From assembly GCA_963920705.1 (NCBI GenBank), contig OY987240.1:7481676-7545675 (forward strand): a stretch of DNA of 64,000 nucleotides. Reading direction: 5' to 3'. The DNA comes from Odiellus spinosus (taxonomy: Eukaryota; Arthropoda; Arachnida; Opiliones; Phalangiidae). A program made the position numbers and the translations under genes. Numbering within the stretch: position 1 is the stretch's first letter; every line of letters starts with the position of its first letter. The notes under the pieces were generated by a model. That model was not told the DNA's origin and searched no databases. It worked only from the letters and a program-made list of their open reading frames with translations. Of this stretch, positions 44,766 to 57,237 are shown in pieces.

Positions 44766-45600
44766 ATAAAGTACATGAACCACATGGTTTGAACCACATG
44801 GTTTGAACAACATGATTTGAAAAACTTTACGCAACTTCGTGTTTAAAGGAATCTCGAAACGCCATTCAAATTGTTCAAAGAGCGTTTATGCATGCATAAC
44901 AAGCCAATGCTATAGCATAATTCTTTTCAGCCTTTTTTACAATGTCATGGGTCTAGCTATTCCTATGGGCTTGACCATCTTGTCTTTTCCTCGATAGTGG
45001 AAACATCTAATCTTCTCTCTTGTTCAATCGTCATCATAAAAGTCGCATTTGGGCTTTGCCTTTTTAGCCAGAACATGGATTAATTATACGTATAATTAAT
45101 CCATGGCCAGACGACCAAAAATATTTATTTATTTTGCTTAACGTGACATACTCGGGGAAATTAGGAACTAACACCAAAACATGGTTCTTCTCGGATTTCA
45201 TACCGATTTAAATGAAATTGCTTTATGTCACTTAAGCTTGAAATCCTCGTCGATTATTGTTCATTTCAATTTTTTCGGACTATTAGTTCGCACTAATCAA
45301 CGTAAAAACAATTTAAAAACCTACTCGTACAAATTAATATTTTTCTTAAGTAAGGAGTACTCCTTTTTTTTTTTTCATATTACTTCATGTCACGGAGGAT
45401 AGGTGACGACTAATTATCATGTAAACCACGATTTGATAGGTGTAGCGTTTTCTCTAATCAACGTCAGAAAAAATGGCATATTAAGGGAAAATACTTATAC
45501 TCCGTAACCTAGATGGGAGATAGAGAAGTGTGATTCAAATGCACGCTGTTTCTTTTACTCTTCCAAAACTATACATTTCTTTTCATCTTTTATTTTATTT
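44766..45600. other. no gene seen
   Basis: AT-rich; holds a hairpin ATGGATTAATTATACG/CGTATAATTAATCCAT at about 45075-45104. Confidence 0.5.
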
Positions 45601-45751
45601 TAGGTTAGGTTAGTTTATGTTATGTTACCTTAACGTCGGGGTCGGTGAGGTTAAATTTTGGTTTCCCAACTTGTTATAATTTGGAATTATCCACTGGAAG
45701 TCTATGATAAATCCAATGTAATCGCGAATATTTAACCGATTAATATTAATA

Positions 45752-46531
45752 TACAAAAACGTTGTTTTGCTTCGCACTTCAAAAAAGTGCATTTATAGGT
45801 AAGAATTTCAAACCCGTGAAGGGACAGAAATTATAAATTCACGGTGAAAGAAATATGAAAGTCACATAGACGTCTAAGAAATCATAAAGCTATAATTATT
45901 ATACAAAAACGTTGTTTTGCTTCGCACTTCAAAAAAGTGCATTTAAAGGTAAGAATTTCAAACCCGTGAAGGGACAGAAATTATAAATTCACAGTGAAAG
46001 AAATATGAAAGTCACAGTCTAAGAAATCATAAAGCTATAATTATAATAATTAATATGAATAAAAAATTTACAAAAAAATGACGTATAAATTCGGCCTATC
46101 GAAACTTTTACTTATGTAGATTTAATGATTAGAAACTTTATAAAGAGGCGAATGTTTCCTTTTACTAACTGAAAACTGCAACCATCCATCCTAACAACTT
46201 AACATTTTAAAAACGCGGGCAGGAACTATTTGGTATTATGCTATTCTACCTTTCCACGCATAGATGGCTTTTAGTTACCCTTACCAAGAGTGAATTATAC
46301 AACAGAATGATTTCTGCATAATTAAAAGTTTCGATAGGCCGAATTTATACGTCATTTTTTTGTAAATTTTTTATTCATATTAATTATTATAATTATAGCT
46401 TTATGATTTCTTAGACTGTGACTTTCATATTTCTTTCACTGTGAATTTATAATTTCTGTCCCTTCACGGGTTTGAAATTCTTACCTATAAATGCACTTTT
46501 TTGAAGTGCGAAGCAAAACAACGTTTTTGTA
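45752..46531. mobile_element. long-TIR MITE (Tc1/mariner-like), left arm partly duplicated
   Basis: The core element 45902-46531 has arms of about 200 bp beginning TACAAAAACGTTGTTTTGC and extending through ACCCGTGAAGGGACAGAAA, with TA at both edges. The first 150 bp of the left arm is repeated in tandem at 45752-45901, almost unchanged, including its terminus. No coding capacity. Related shorter families start TACAAAAAAGAGG (53136-53640). Confidence 0.88.
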
Positions 46532-48730
46532 TAATTTGTGTTTGCTTTTGGAAAAATTAAACACTTGTAAATCAATTAACCCATTTTTTTTTAATTTAGT
46601 GGTAGGAATTAAAATTGCAAATTTACAAGTTTAAATTGAAATGATTTAATATATATGATTATTTTATATTGTACAAACTTTATAATCGGTTATTGTTGTT
46701 CTAAATTATGGGGCCCTATAACTGTGGTTTAAGATAAAATATCCTATGGTGCACGCGACATCTTTTTTAATCTCGATCGCAGCACCTTATTCGATCTTTT
46801 TAAAAGTAAATTGATTAAGTTCTTGTTTTTGCCATATTCAAAAATATTCCCTCGAGCTCCCGTAGAACGAACACGTCAATACTCTCAGCATAAAACTATA
46901 GTTCTTAAATTTCATTTCACACAGTTTAATTCAGAAGTGCTTTCGATTTAGATGAATATTAGCATCGCTTAAGCCGTTGTTTTCATTTTGATGGTTTATA
47001 CCGTTTAATTTTCATTTTTCACTTAGATTTAAAATGAAACCATTCAGTTTATTTGCCGGTTAATGAAAATTATTAACAACACTTAATAAATACTGGTCTG
47101 CCATGGTGCACCTCATGGGCTATTAGATTAATAGTTTTGACCTAATTAATTGGTACCCTTTTAAAATAGCTTTGAACTCACTCGTTTTCCTGTGAGGACG
47201 CGTTACACGACGCGCACAAATAATGGTGGACGGACGCCCACAATTAAAGATTGAAATGTATACAGAATATTGGTCGCTGACGTCTCGTCATCGCGTGATT
47301 TCGAATCATCTGATTGCCCGGTTAGATTTTATTTTGTACATGGCGATCAAGCCTTTTTCTTACTCCGTAGATTTAAACTCAATTTAAAAATTATGACCTC
47401 TCGCTTTTAAGTCTCCAGTCCAACCTCAGGATACCAGTAAGTAGGAAAATATATAATTGGTACCATGCCGCGGCATACGCGGGCATGGCAACTAAAAGGA
47501 ATTTAAAGTTTTCTTAAAATTGAGTACACATGGGACCGATTTATAAAAAAAAGGAAGTCCATGTGCAAGAAAAACCATTACAACTCTAACCTCCGACCTC
47601 GCGCTAGCTAGATACGCGTATCGGAAGACCTAAAAGAAAAAACACCCTACGACTGTAATTGTTCTGGGGGGGGGGGTCTCTGCCGTTTACAAATAAAAGT
47701 ATTTACGAATTAAAGGGTAGGAGTCAAAGATTTTAAAGGTTATATAAGAAAATATAAATAAAGTCCGAATTTGCCGTTACATATAATATGATGACTCTTT
47801 CTTTGTTTCCATCCATGTATTCATCCACTACGCTTAGTTTAGAATAAGAACGACGAATGCGGCATAACGATGTTATACCTCAATCGCGCCATGGCTCTGG
47901 AAGATTCGCTTCAATTCCGAACTCGTCAATTATAAGAGAGAAGGGTGATACCAAGGGATTACTAGCTAAAGGGATATTGGCTAATTCGAGTGATAAAATA
48001 TACTAGCCTGACGTGACCTTACTAGCGTTGTTTTAATCTGCTAACTTAAAGATAACGAAAAGTGATTACCATTAACATCCACTAAGATACTAAAATATCT
48101 ACTCGAGAATTAACGAGACGACCGAGACCAGAATAAACATTAAACTTTATTATTACAAGTATAATTCTCATAAATTCAAAGAGCCCTGCAAAAAAAAGCA
48201 AACGAAGTCGTAAAAACAACATCGCGTTAAAGAACATATTTGCAAAAAACTATGCCAAGTCCTCCGCACTGATCCTAAAGAAACGTAAGTCTTCCTTTAC
48301 TCTGCTGTCCAAGAGATGTACAGGATGATGGCCCCAGGCATCTATCCACTACTTGTCCTCTACTTGGCCTATCCTAATCCTTGAAGGCTAAGACATTCTA
48401 GGCGTCACCACGGAACTTCCACCTCTGCAGCATGCTAGAGACGTTAACTTTTTTTTTACACGATGTTGAACGCATGAATGACAGAGAGAGAATGTGTTCT
48501 ATCCATAGGCGCAAATGACTTTTATCTCTCGAAAAACTACGTTGACTTCCCTTAAAAAACGGATTTGGCCTACTGGCGATAGGCCAACTGAAAAACGTAT
48601 TTACATCCCATTGTAAGAATTGGACGACGAGTCCGAAAGTTCGTTATGTCGAACACGTGATAGTACCGAAAGTTCGAATACTCAAAAGGGGCTGACTTCG
48701 CGTCGACTGCAACTAAATCAGACTGAGACT
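46532..48730. other. 2.2 kb with no gene seen
   Basis: AT-rich; a G-run at about 47667-47677. I see no convincing coding frame, tRNA or element ends. A short ATATTGGCTAATTCGAG phrase near 47966 echoes the array at 53800. Confidence 0.5.
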
Positions 48731-48734
48731 GTTG

Positions 48735-49045
48735 CACTCTACTAACGTAACCTTACCTATAATATTATAAGAGGAATGGGTTAGAGCAAGTGTTTAACTA
48801 GTTGGAGGGATGACGTAGTTCGAGTGATTAACTAACGTAACCTTACCTAAAATATTACAAGAAGGGCAAGGAAACAAAATGTCCATTCGAGGTTGTGAAC
48901 TATCGATAAAGATTCCACTTGAGATTATGTACATGAAGATTACGGTCTATCAAGATTGTCTTGCATCGACATTATGTTCTGTCGAGATTGCGTCCCATCG
49001 AGATTATATCCCATCGATATTGTGTCCTATCGCGCGTGTGTCCAA
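48735..49045. repeat. CCTAACC-type unit plus CCCATCGAGATT word array
   Basis: 48735-48870 holds one and a third units of the array seen at 53800-54190 (AACGTAACCTTACCTAAAATATTACAAG). 48880-49045 is an array of degenerate TGTCCCATCGAGATTA words. Confidence 0.7.
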
Positions 49046-49143
49046 TTTTGTTCTTATATCCGTATCCTTTCTAGACTCCTTTAAATTCTGCAGCATCATT
49101 TAAATTTCCCGCCAACTTTTATAACTAAATCAATTTATTGTAC

Positions 49144-49890
49144 GTCTGTCTCAGAGTCCATTTTCTAAGACATTTCAAAATCTCGCCGTTATATACTATT
49201 TGGGCTAATGTATAATACCCAAGTTTATGTACCCTGCGGCTTATAATCATTGATAAAAAAAATTCAATACGCACTATAAACGTTAAAAACACTGTTTTGC
49301 ATTAGACTCAATACGTTGAATTCTAGGCATCGTCCTATATCTTTTAAACCAAAACATATATCGTTTGTATCTATTGCGTTCTGCTTTATTATTTATATTT
49401 AATTAGACACAAGTTTTTTATTCAACTTCATACACCAACGTTATCTTTTTATCCGTCTTCCTATCCAACGTAATCAAAGCTACTGTTATTCAGTCTTAGT
49501 ATTCAACATAATAAAAGTATAATAAAAATATAATAGAACACCCTTGTAAATCTAACACATTTCTCTCTTTCTAATGCAAACTCCCAATGAAACGCCGTCT
49601 TTCACGGTGTTTCAACCTTATCTACAGCTTTTGTTATCTCAGTCTTAGTATTCATCCGAAACGTATAGAAAAATATAGAGTACCCCCACGAGCCTAACAC
49701 ATTTTTCTCTCTCGAATGCAAACACTCAATGAAACGGACTCGCGGTCGGACGAAGAAGAAGAAGAAGGAGAAAACCTCAGTTATCATTGACAAAAAAGAT
49801 TCCACCTCATAAGACAAATCTCCATAGACTTTTCTAATGAAATTTTGAGACACCTATAAATAAAACAGGCCAGCTGGCCTGTTTTTAATA
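49144..49890 (+). mobile_element. hairpin-ended repeat family S, copy 1
   Basis: Begins CTGTCTCAGAGTCCATTTT, carries a (GAA)n run near 49757, then TTTCTAATGAAATTTTGAG, and ends in the perfect hairpin AAACAGGCCAGCTGGCCTGTTT. There are no terminal inverted repeats and no obvious target duplication. This asymmetric build with a 3' stem-loop recalls Helentron-derived HINE elements. Confidence 0.7.
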
Positions 49891-49912
49891 TGATTTATTT
49901 AGTCAAGCGTAA

Positions 49913-50045
49913 TTCACGCGATGGTTAAAATAAATATTTCCATGTATGCAATGATCAGGCTGACGATGTAGAAGTTCTTGCTCAGGGTTCCCACTTCCTC
50001 AAAGTCTTGACGCATGGCGTGGTTTTCTAGCAGGCAGGTTTCTTT
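49913..50045 (-). other. unidentified coding-like fragment
   Basis: Reads ETCLLENHAMRQDFEEVGTL then a hydrophobic C-terminus ending ILTIA at TGA. Upstream sequence continues coding-like only with a frame change. I do not recognise the family. It lies between the two S copies. Confidence 0.25.
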
Positions 50046-50352
50046 TAGAATGACTTATGCAGATGATAAGTAGATACTGCTGACAATGTGATGGTCGAGT
50101 GTTTCATGGCACGCCAGTCAGTTAATGAAGATGAGACGCTATCCTTCCACCTTGGAGTTCAAAGTAATGACTAACCAATACTTCCAAGTTGACGTCGAGA
50201 TATTAAGCAGTCAAATGATATTGTTTCGCTGAATACCTAGCCTTTTATACCCAAAGTAGGCAAAATAAAAAACGGGCCCACTAACAAAGAGTGGCCTACT
50301 GGGGGAGTGGTGTCCCACCGCCGATTTTTATAAACTAATGAATTAATTAAAT

Positions 50353-51022
50353 CTGTCTCAGAGTCCATTTTTCTAAGACATTTTGGAAATCTCATCTCTA
50401 TATATCATTGAGGCTAATGTGAAATACCCTAGTTTATCTACCCTACGGTACATCATTCTAATTTTGTTAATAAAACATTATCAACAAAACATTCCGTGCG
50501 TTTCTTAGATATAGAGACTAAAAAAATAGTTTCCTTATTCCGTCTTTCGCTTTGACTAAAAAAATAGTTTCCTTATTCCGTCTTTCGCTTTAACGTTATC
50601 TAAAGTTTTTGTTATCTCAGTCGTAGTATTCAACATCAGAAAAGTATAAAAAATATAGAACACCCCAACATTTCTCTCTCTCTCGAATGCAAACTCTGAA
50701 TGAAACGCCGTCTTTCACGGGGCTTCAACGTTATCTATAAAGCTTTTGTTATCTCAGTCGAAGTATTCATCAGAAAAACATAGAAAAATATAGAGTACCC
50801 CCATGATCCTAACATATTTTTCTCTCTCGAATGCAAACTCTCAATGAAACGGACTCGCGGTCGGGAGAAGAAGAAGAAGAAGAAGAAGAAGAAGAAGAAT
50901 ATCTCAGTTATCAATATGACAAAGAATTCCACCTCATATGGTTAATTTCCATAAACGTTTCTGATGAAATTGTGAGAGACCTATAAATAAAACAGGCCGG
51001 CACGGCCTGTTTTTAATGATTA
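50353..51022 (+). mobile_element. hairpin-ended repeat family S, copy 2
   Basis: Same start (CTGTCTCAGAGTCCATTTT) and order as copy 1, with a longer (GAA)n run at 50868-50898, a duplicated 45-bp TAGTTTCCTTATTCCGTC block near 50525-50592, and the terminal hairpin AAACAGGCCGGCACGGCCTGTTT. Confidence 0.72.
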
Positions 51023-51245
51023 ACTGACAATTGTGGATTATCTTGTCCAAAACCCGATCCCTAGTAACCACCCACTTAGGATTAACGTCCGTAGAGTCTA
51101 TTTTCAATACATTTCACCGAAATTTAAGTATATTCGATTTATTTCTACCTTACACGAATTCTGAACCAAGTTCATAACGAAAATTGTGTTATTGATTATG
51201 GCGTCGACACTGGCTTTAAATGCATTTGTGGAATAAATTTCTTAC

Positions 51246-51312
51246 CTTCTCCAATCGCGTTCTTTACGTAAGCGATAAACATCAGTGAAAAACAAACGAT
51301 AATGCGAAACAT
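51246..51312 (-). CDS. signal-peptide exon of a cysteine-rich peptide gene copy
   Basis: ATG at 51312 (minus strand) encodes MFRIIVCFSLMFIAYVKNA, a textbook secretion signal, then IGE and a donor GAAG/GTAAGA. The flanks match the peptide units at 30.7-39 kb (TTGATTATGGCGTCGACAC in the intron, the ATTTGGCAGCA upstream flank). The matching cysteine exon is not found downstream, because hairpin-ended repeats occupy that place. Confidence 0.6.
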
Positions 51313-51414
51313 TTTGGGAAGAGGACTAGGTCAAACTAAAGCTCCCAAATAATACATAAGTTTCTCGAATACGCGTCTCTTCATACGTGGAATAAACTTC
51401 ATACACGCGATAGA

Positions 51415-51560
51415 TGCGTGTTAAATATGAATTTCGTACTATATAATCAATTCCCCCTTCATTTGGCAGCACGCGCGAAGCTAGGCTACCCGTTCTATCT
51501 AGACATAAAGGGCGCTATAATATTGGTATAAGTGCTAGCTGCCAGTGTCAACTCGACATG
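51415..51560 (-). promoter_or_regulatory. conserved 5' flank of the peptide gene family
   Basis: Shares CCCCCTTCATTTGGCAGCA, GCGAAGCTAGG and GACATAAAGGGCGCTAT with the two tandem copies at 38998-39321. It lies 100-250 bp upstream of the signal-exon ATG. Conservation across copies makes it a promoter candidate; that is inference. Confidence 0.45.
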
Positions 51561-52003
51561 AAATTGTCAATCTTTTTTTCAAACGTTTTAATTACAACAG
51601 TGAACAAAATCTTTTATATTAAATTTATTTTACCATGGTGAATTAAAGTTTTCATGGTTAAACCGTAAAGTATATGTCTCATAAATCATTTTTTTAATAT
51701 GTTAAACGTCAAACTAGAGTAAAACTTTTAATTCAGTCAACGCGTCAGCGTTCAATGTTACGGGCCGATCATCATCTGTAATGCAATTTCATTTTCCTTA
51801 AAAAATATTTGGTCATACTCGGAATAAACGTAATCGGTTTATGAAGAATTTTAGAGCCAGCAGTTAATTCTCGCGCCTTTTGGCACAAGTGATTAATCGC
51901 TTTCGCGCGGTATTTTTCGTAAAATGCCTTTCTGAAATAAACGGTATTGCCAATTGCCAAAAGAGCAGTTCCCATAACAGCGTTTTACCAAAAGAGCAGT
52001 TTA
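51561..52003. repeat. repeated segment and a solo word arm
   Basis: 51845-51925 (AGAGCCAGCAGTTAATTCTCG, GCTTTCGCGCGG) is repeated at 52670-52735. From 51943 a GGTATTGCCAATTGCC start followed by AAAAGAGCAGTT words looks like a solo arm of the element-e family, ending about 52012. Confidence 0.55.
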
Positions 52004-52237
52004 CTAATAGCTCGGTTCTGATTCTAAGAAGCTAATCGGAAGCTCTAGTGTTCGAACTTTTTTAGCATCAATGTTATTTACGCTTGTGGAGCGGGGAAGC
52101 TGCAATTCCTTTTCTGTATTATCTATGATTTCGTATGCATTTGGGCGAGACCTTTTGCGCGGGACAATTACAATCTGAAAGTACTGTGGAGCTAAAGGTT
52201 CTCCCCCGGTGCAATGTTCTGAATGTTTCCTTATCAA
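52004..52237 (-). other. unidentified 77-codon open frame
   Basis: Reads FQIVIVPRKRSRPNAYEI and LPRSTSVNNIDAKKVRTLE. Composition is protein-like (basic, mixed charge) with no domain I recognise. It could be a fragment of a transposon gene. Confidence 0.3.
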
Positions 52238-52993
52238 TCCCTACGAGTATAACAATTCCTTACAAAATATTTTCTTTAATATTTTACATTTATTTTTTGT
52301 CTTTTGCAGGTAAGAAAATATTCTTTTGGTTATACCGGTATGGGGTGAGCGATATTTTGTATTTTAAATATTATCAAAATTACAAAAGCGTTTGATTAAT
52401 TTTAGCGCTGGTAATGTTAAATGATATGTTGCTATTCTATTACTTAAAATAAATATTAAAGTGAGCCCCCACGGATTTTTCTCGAACTCAAAATGGAAAT
52501 TGAGTGGAATTTTCGGAAAGATCGTTGAAAAACGATTCAAAATATATATCCACATATGCCATTGAAACAATTAACGCGCCAGTAAAAAAACATTTCCTAA
52601 TCGCAATTTTCGAAATTTTTAAAATAATTCTCAGAAATACTACGTCATTACTACGGTCACTGGCTATTGTAGAGCCAACAGTTCATTCTTGCGCGTTTTC
52701 GCACAATTGATAACGTTGCTTTCGCGCGTGTCTTTTGTAAAACTACTAAATAAAGAAAGTGCCACCTTTCGTATGAAAATTATCGTTAATCACTTTCCTG
52801 AAATAAACTAGATATTGGAAAAAATATTGCCTTTTTAAGCCTCTACCAAAAAAAAAAAAAAAAAAAAAAAACGTCGTCCCTCCCTTTGGTATTTTTGTTA
52901 AAGCCTCGCTTCGAAACGTACATTGCTATCGGGGATACGCCCAGCTGCTACGCAAGTTTGATTTCCGTAGCGTTCTAAAAGGAAACGCAAATT
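52238..52993. other. no gene seen
   Basis: AT-rich; an A-run of about 21 at 52850-52871; contains the second copy of the 51.85-kb segment. Confidence 0.45.
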
Positions 52994-53130
52994 GTGCAAA
53001 AACTTGTTTCGCTTCGCACTTGAAAAAAGTGCATTTATGGGTAAAAATTTGAACCCGTGAAAAGACAGAAATTAACAAGTTCTGAAACCAAAAGTAATCT
53101 CCCCGACAACGTTAACCTAACCTTATTTTA
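52994..53130. repeat. fragments of the TACAAAAACG MITE and of the AACAAGTT arm
   Basis: 52994-53071 matches the left arm at 45902 (GCTTCGCACTTGAAAAAAGTG). 53071-53125 matches the 42702 arm (AACAAGTTCTGAAACCAAAA, CTCCCCGACAACG, CCTAACC). Confidence 0.75.
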
Positions 53131-53135
53131 AATTC

Positions 53136-53640
53136 TACAAAAAAGAGGTTGCTTCGCACCCTTAAAAAAGCTCTTTATCTAACTCGAATAAAACCCGTGA
53201 AGGGACAAAAATTAATTGTTAGAGAAAGAGAAATTTCATATCTCTATAATTATAGTTAGTATATTTAGTCTACTACTTCAAAGATTTTATTATTATTATT
53301 ATTATATATTTTCCAAAAAACGGATAAAGACGACCTAGGTAACCTTCCTCTCTTATTGATCTTTATTTTAAATTCTATCACTATCACAAATAAAATTAGC
53401 TAAAGATGGCGTTCTTTTAATGTGTATATATTTATCATTAGTCTTAGGTCGTCTTTATCCGTATTTCGGAAAATATATAATAATAATAAAATCTTTGAAG
53501 TAGTAGACTAAATCTACTAACTATAATGTTAAAGATATGAAATTTCTCTTTCTCTAACAACTAAATTGTGTCCCTTCACGGGTTTGATTCGAGTTAGATA
53601 AAGAGCTTTTTTAAGGGTACGAAGCAACCTCTTTTTTGTA
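53136..53640. mobile_element. long-TIR MITE, TACAAAAAAGAGGTTGC ends
   Basis: Arms of about 200 bp, perfectly opposed at the ends, through GGTTGCTTCGCACCC, GAGAAAGAGAAATTTC, AGTCTACTACTTCAAAG and GATAAAGACGACCTAGG. The short centre has no coding capacity. A partial copy is at 57238-57440. Confidence 0.88.
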
Positions 53641-53799
53641 AAATTTCTGTCCCTTTTTCACCAAAAATATACACCTTTTCCACATTTCACTATTTTGCTT
53701 TATACATCTATTGAACAATAATTCTTGCTAATGCTGAATAAAAATTAAAACGTTTAATTGAGACTTCAATATATTCGTAATTGAGACCCTGGTACAAAT

Positions 53800-54190
53800 C
53801 TCGAAAGACACAGATTAACTAAACTAACCTTTTCTAAGTAGTAAAAGAGGGATGGGCTAGTTCAATTGATTAACTAACCTAGAGGAACGGGTTAGCCCGA
53901 GCTAGGGATTACCTAGTTGGAGGGATGGGCTATTTCTCGGGTTTAATTAACCTAATTTAACCTTAAAGATGGGCTAATTCGAGGAATTAACTAACCTAAC
54001 CTATCCTTACCTAAAATATTACAAATAGGCCGAGCTAAAGATTAACTAGTTGGAGGGATTGGCTAATTAGATAGATTAAATAACCTAACCTCACCTTAAA
54101 GATTACCAGATGGACGGGGGAGGTCGAGGGATTAACTAACCTAGCCTTACCTAAAATATTACACGAGGGACGGGTTAGACCGAGCTAGAT
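53800..54190. repeat. ~115-bp tandem array with CCTAACC blocks
   Basis: About three and a half units containing GATTAACTAACCTAACC, TTACCTAAAATATTACA, GGGACGGGTTAGACCGAGC and CTAGTTGGAGGGATGGGC. A short relative lies at 48735. Confidence 0.85.
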
Positions 54191-54279
54191 ATTAAATTTA
54201 TAATATTGAATCGCATCGACAAAAAATGAGCATGGAAAGCGAAACAATTCTTTAAAGCAAGAGAACATAATTCAGGAGA

Positions 54280-55196
54280 CCAGAGGTATGTGGCCGTTTA
54301 TTTAACTAGCCGACATCAATTCCCGTTTCGCCTATAATATTTAACATTCTAAATCTTTATTTTTTAATATACTTAAGTTAGATGTGCTTTAGATACAGAC
54401 TTTAATAATTGGCCAACTACTTAATAGCAACGTTATTAAGAAGTAGTAATGACGAAGCTATTGTATCTGAAGCACAGCCTAGTATTTCAAAAAATAAAGT
54501 AGGGATTGAGAACGTTAAACTATAAATTTCACGTGTAATTGAGCACTTGGCAGGATATGAATTCCAACTCAAGTGATATTTATTCCCTAGAACTTTTATT
54601 GTGAAATGTTCATACACTGACTTAATATATTAAATTAGCCCCATTTCTAGGAAATGCGATTTAAATTCAATCGCCTCGGTTTATTCGAGTACTCTACAAC
54701 AAAGATCGTGAGAAAGAGGTCTCTTATCATCGAAATATTGGTTAGAAACGATTGCCGAAACAATCGAAGACGTCACCATTGCGCAAAAGAGAGGGTTCGC
54801 CACAATTTTAAACGCTAACGTAAACCACCCATTGGTGCGGTGCATCTATGAGTACCGAATCTGTAAATCACGCTTATATAGGCCGAGAAGAGATATATTT
54901 TTAAAGTTGAAAATCAAATGATAAGAAAATCTTGCCAACTCTTTAATTACGGTGAATTAGGGTGAATATAATGGGATACTCATGATATAATATAATAGTC
55001 AAAATTTAGGGCTAAAGAAGGCTACCCTGGTGGAAGAACCCAATGAATGCAATTTTCAGTTAACGATAAAAAAAAAGCTTATCTACTGTTTAATAAATAA
55101 AATTTTTGTTTATCAATTTAGAACCAATTAATAAAGCTCGGCTAGGTTTATGATTTAACCTTTTCGTAACCCATTCAGCCACCTTTCTCTCTATGA
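54280..55196 (+). mobile_element. family H repeat, partial copy 1
   Basis: Inverted to 55500-56398. Holds AATTTAAATCGCATT-type, TTTCTCACGATC-type and TTGGTGCGGTGCATC phrases. It stops where copy 2 starts with its hairpin. The point TTAA at 54515-54518 is the empty-site equivalent of the transposon insertion at 62357. Confidence 0.72.
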
Positions 55197-56398
55197 GGAT
55201 AAACACAATATTGTTTATCCCCTTATCTAAACTCGAATTTCATCAGAAACCGTAATGTCTTTTCCAATGGACCCGCGGCACTTAATGATAACTGAAATCG
55301 TCGTCGTCGTTTCCCTCTTCCCACCGTCCACTGAATACGAATTAATACAGACAAAGGTACTTTTGAAAAAATGTGATAAGACTTCGTTCGGGTACAAGAG
55401 TATCTCTAGTTAAACACAGATTTCAACAATGAAATATTGAAAAAGTATATGAAGTAATAGAAAGTAAGGTGCCTGAATGTGTTACAAAAGGGTGAAAACA
55501 TAAGCTAAGCTGAGCTTTAATAATTACTTCAAAATGATAAACAAAAATTTTATTTCTTTAACAGTAGAGTGATCAGGAATATCCATTGATTTCGAGTTAA
55601 TAGAGAGAAAGGTGCCTGAATGATCTACAAAAGGGTGAAATCTTAAGCTTAGCCGAGCTTTATTAATTGATTCATAATGGTAAACAAACATTTTATTTCT
55701 TAAACAGTAGAATGATAAGGAATATCCATTGAATTAGAGTTAATAGAGAGAAAGTATAGTTTATTGAGTACAAGTGCTTCACTTGGTAAACAAAGATTTC
55801 AATAATGATAGATTGATAAGGTATATGAAGTAATAGAGAGAAAGGTGCCTGAGTGGGTAACGAAAAGGTTAAAATAAACCTAGCCGAGCTTTATTAAGTG
55901 GTTCTAAATTGATAAACATAAATTTATTTAATTTATTAAACAGTAGATAAGCTTTTTTTATTGGTATATTTTATCGGTAACAGAAAATTACATTCACTGG
56001 GTTCTTCTACAAGGGTAGCCCATTTCAGCCGTTAATTTTGACTATTGTATTATATCATGATTATCCCATTAAATTAACCTTAATTCACCGTAATTAAAAA
56101 GTAGGCAAGATTTTATTATTATTTAACTTGAATATCATATCTCTTCTCGGCCTATATAAGCGAGATTTACAGATTCGGTACTCATAGATGCACTTCACCA
56201 ATGGGTAGATTATGTTAGCGTTTAGAATTGTGGTGAACCCTCTCGCTAGCGCGATGGTGTCGTCTTCGATTGTTTTGGCAATCAATTCTCACCTATATTT
56301 CGGTGATAATAGACCTCTTTCTCACGATCTTTTGGGTAAAGTACTTGAATAAACCGAGGCGATTGAACTTAAATCGCATTACTTATAAATGTGGCTAA
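55197..56398 (-). mobile_element. family H repeat, copy 2
   Basis: Starts with the hairpin GGATAAACACAATATTGTTTATCC, then ATTTCATCAGAAACC, (GTC)n and AGTTAAACACAGATTTC, then three tandem 170-bp blocks with GTGCCTGAATG and TTAGCCGAGCTTTATTA, and a conserved distal part. An hAT-like element sits at 56399. Confidence 0.78.
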
Positions 56399-57237
56399 CA
56401 GTGTTAGGTAGTATTTTAAATACTTTTATTTTAAATACTATTTTGAATACTTTTTAAGTATTTTGAATTTTATTTTAAATACTTTTAAATAAAAGTATTT
56501 AGTATTTTATATTAAATACATTTTTTCAGGTATTTTAAACAAGATACTGAATATTATTAGCGAAATACTTTATCTATCAAAAAATCTCCGTACAACTAAA
56601 TTGTCCGGAAAAACATCATCAAGATGCAAGCGGAAGAAACACGCTTGAGAAATACCGCTTATCGCCGGTAGGGTAGGGTCGCCTATCTCTGAACGCTTTT
56701 TAAGAAATCCGAGATCTCGATTGCTCTGGAATTGTTAGCGACGAAATTAAGAATCTAATATTAAGTTTGTATAGTCGCGCACCCATTGCGCTAGTTTTCA
56801 TCATTCCATGAAGAGTACTTTTGACGCGGATGCAGTTTTAAAACGTCAATAGCGGCTTCTACTTCTGAAAGAACGATTCGAATTCTGAACACCCCCTGCT
56901 TCTAAATCTGACTATCTTATAGCCTATATAAAAAATCACAGATTGCAAAAGGAACCACTTGCGCACCTCGAATCGAGAAATGAGTGTCACCAATGGATTT
57001 CTTGGCTGAATTTACCAAGGGAGAGGCGGAATTAGCGCACTCGATCCAGTATTTGCGAAGTTATCGGCGATTTAAAAATTAGGCATTGCTTGTGCATAGA
57101 AACCATAAAGGAATCCTTATTTCAAAGGAAATCGTCGATAACTTCGCAAATACTGGCTCGAGCGCGCTAATTCCGCCTTTCCTCGGTAAATTCGGCCAAG
57201 AAATCCATTGGTGACACTCATTTCTCGTTTCGATATG
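56399..57237. mobile_element. composite hAT-like element, truncated copy B
   Basis: Starts CAGTGTTAGGTAGTATTTTA with an arm of AGTATTTTAAATAC words, followed by the TTCTGAAC-ended element from 56676. It is inverted relative to the full copy at 58651-60066 and cut at 57237 by a long-TIR MITE fragment. GTGGCTAA (56391-56398) would be its left duplication. Confidence 0.8.

Larger units (their letters stand above)
42702..45674. mobile_element. 3-kb composite with AACAAGTTGGGAAACC inverted ends
   Basis: Left end AACAAGTTGGGAAACCAAAA then CCTCCCCGACG and CCTAACC; the right end is the same inverted. A lone arm of the same family is at 53071-53125. The interior holds other repeats (43360-43960, 44640-44765), so it is either one large element loaded with insertions or two solo arms. 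I favour a loaded element with moderate confidence. Confidence 0.6.
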
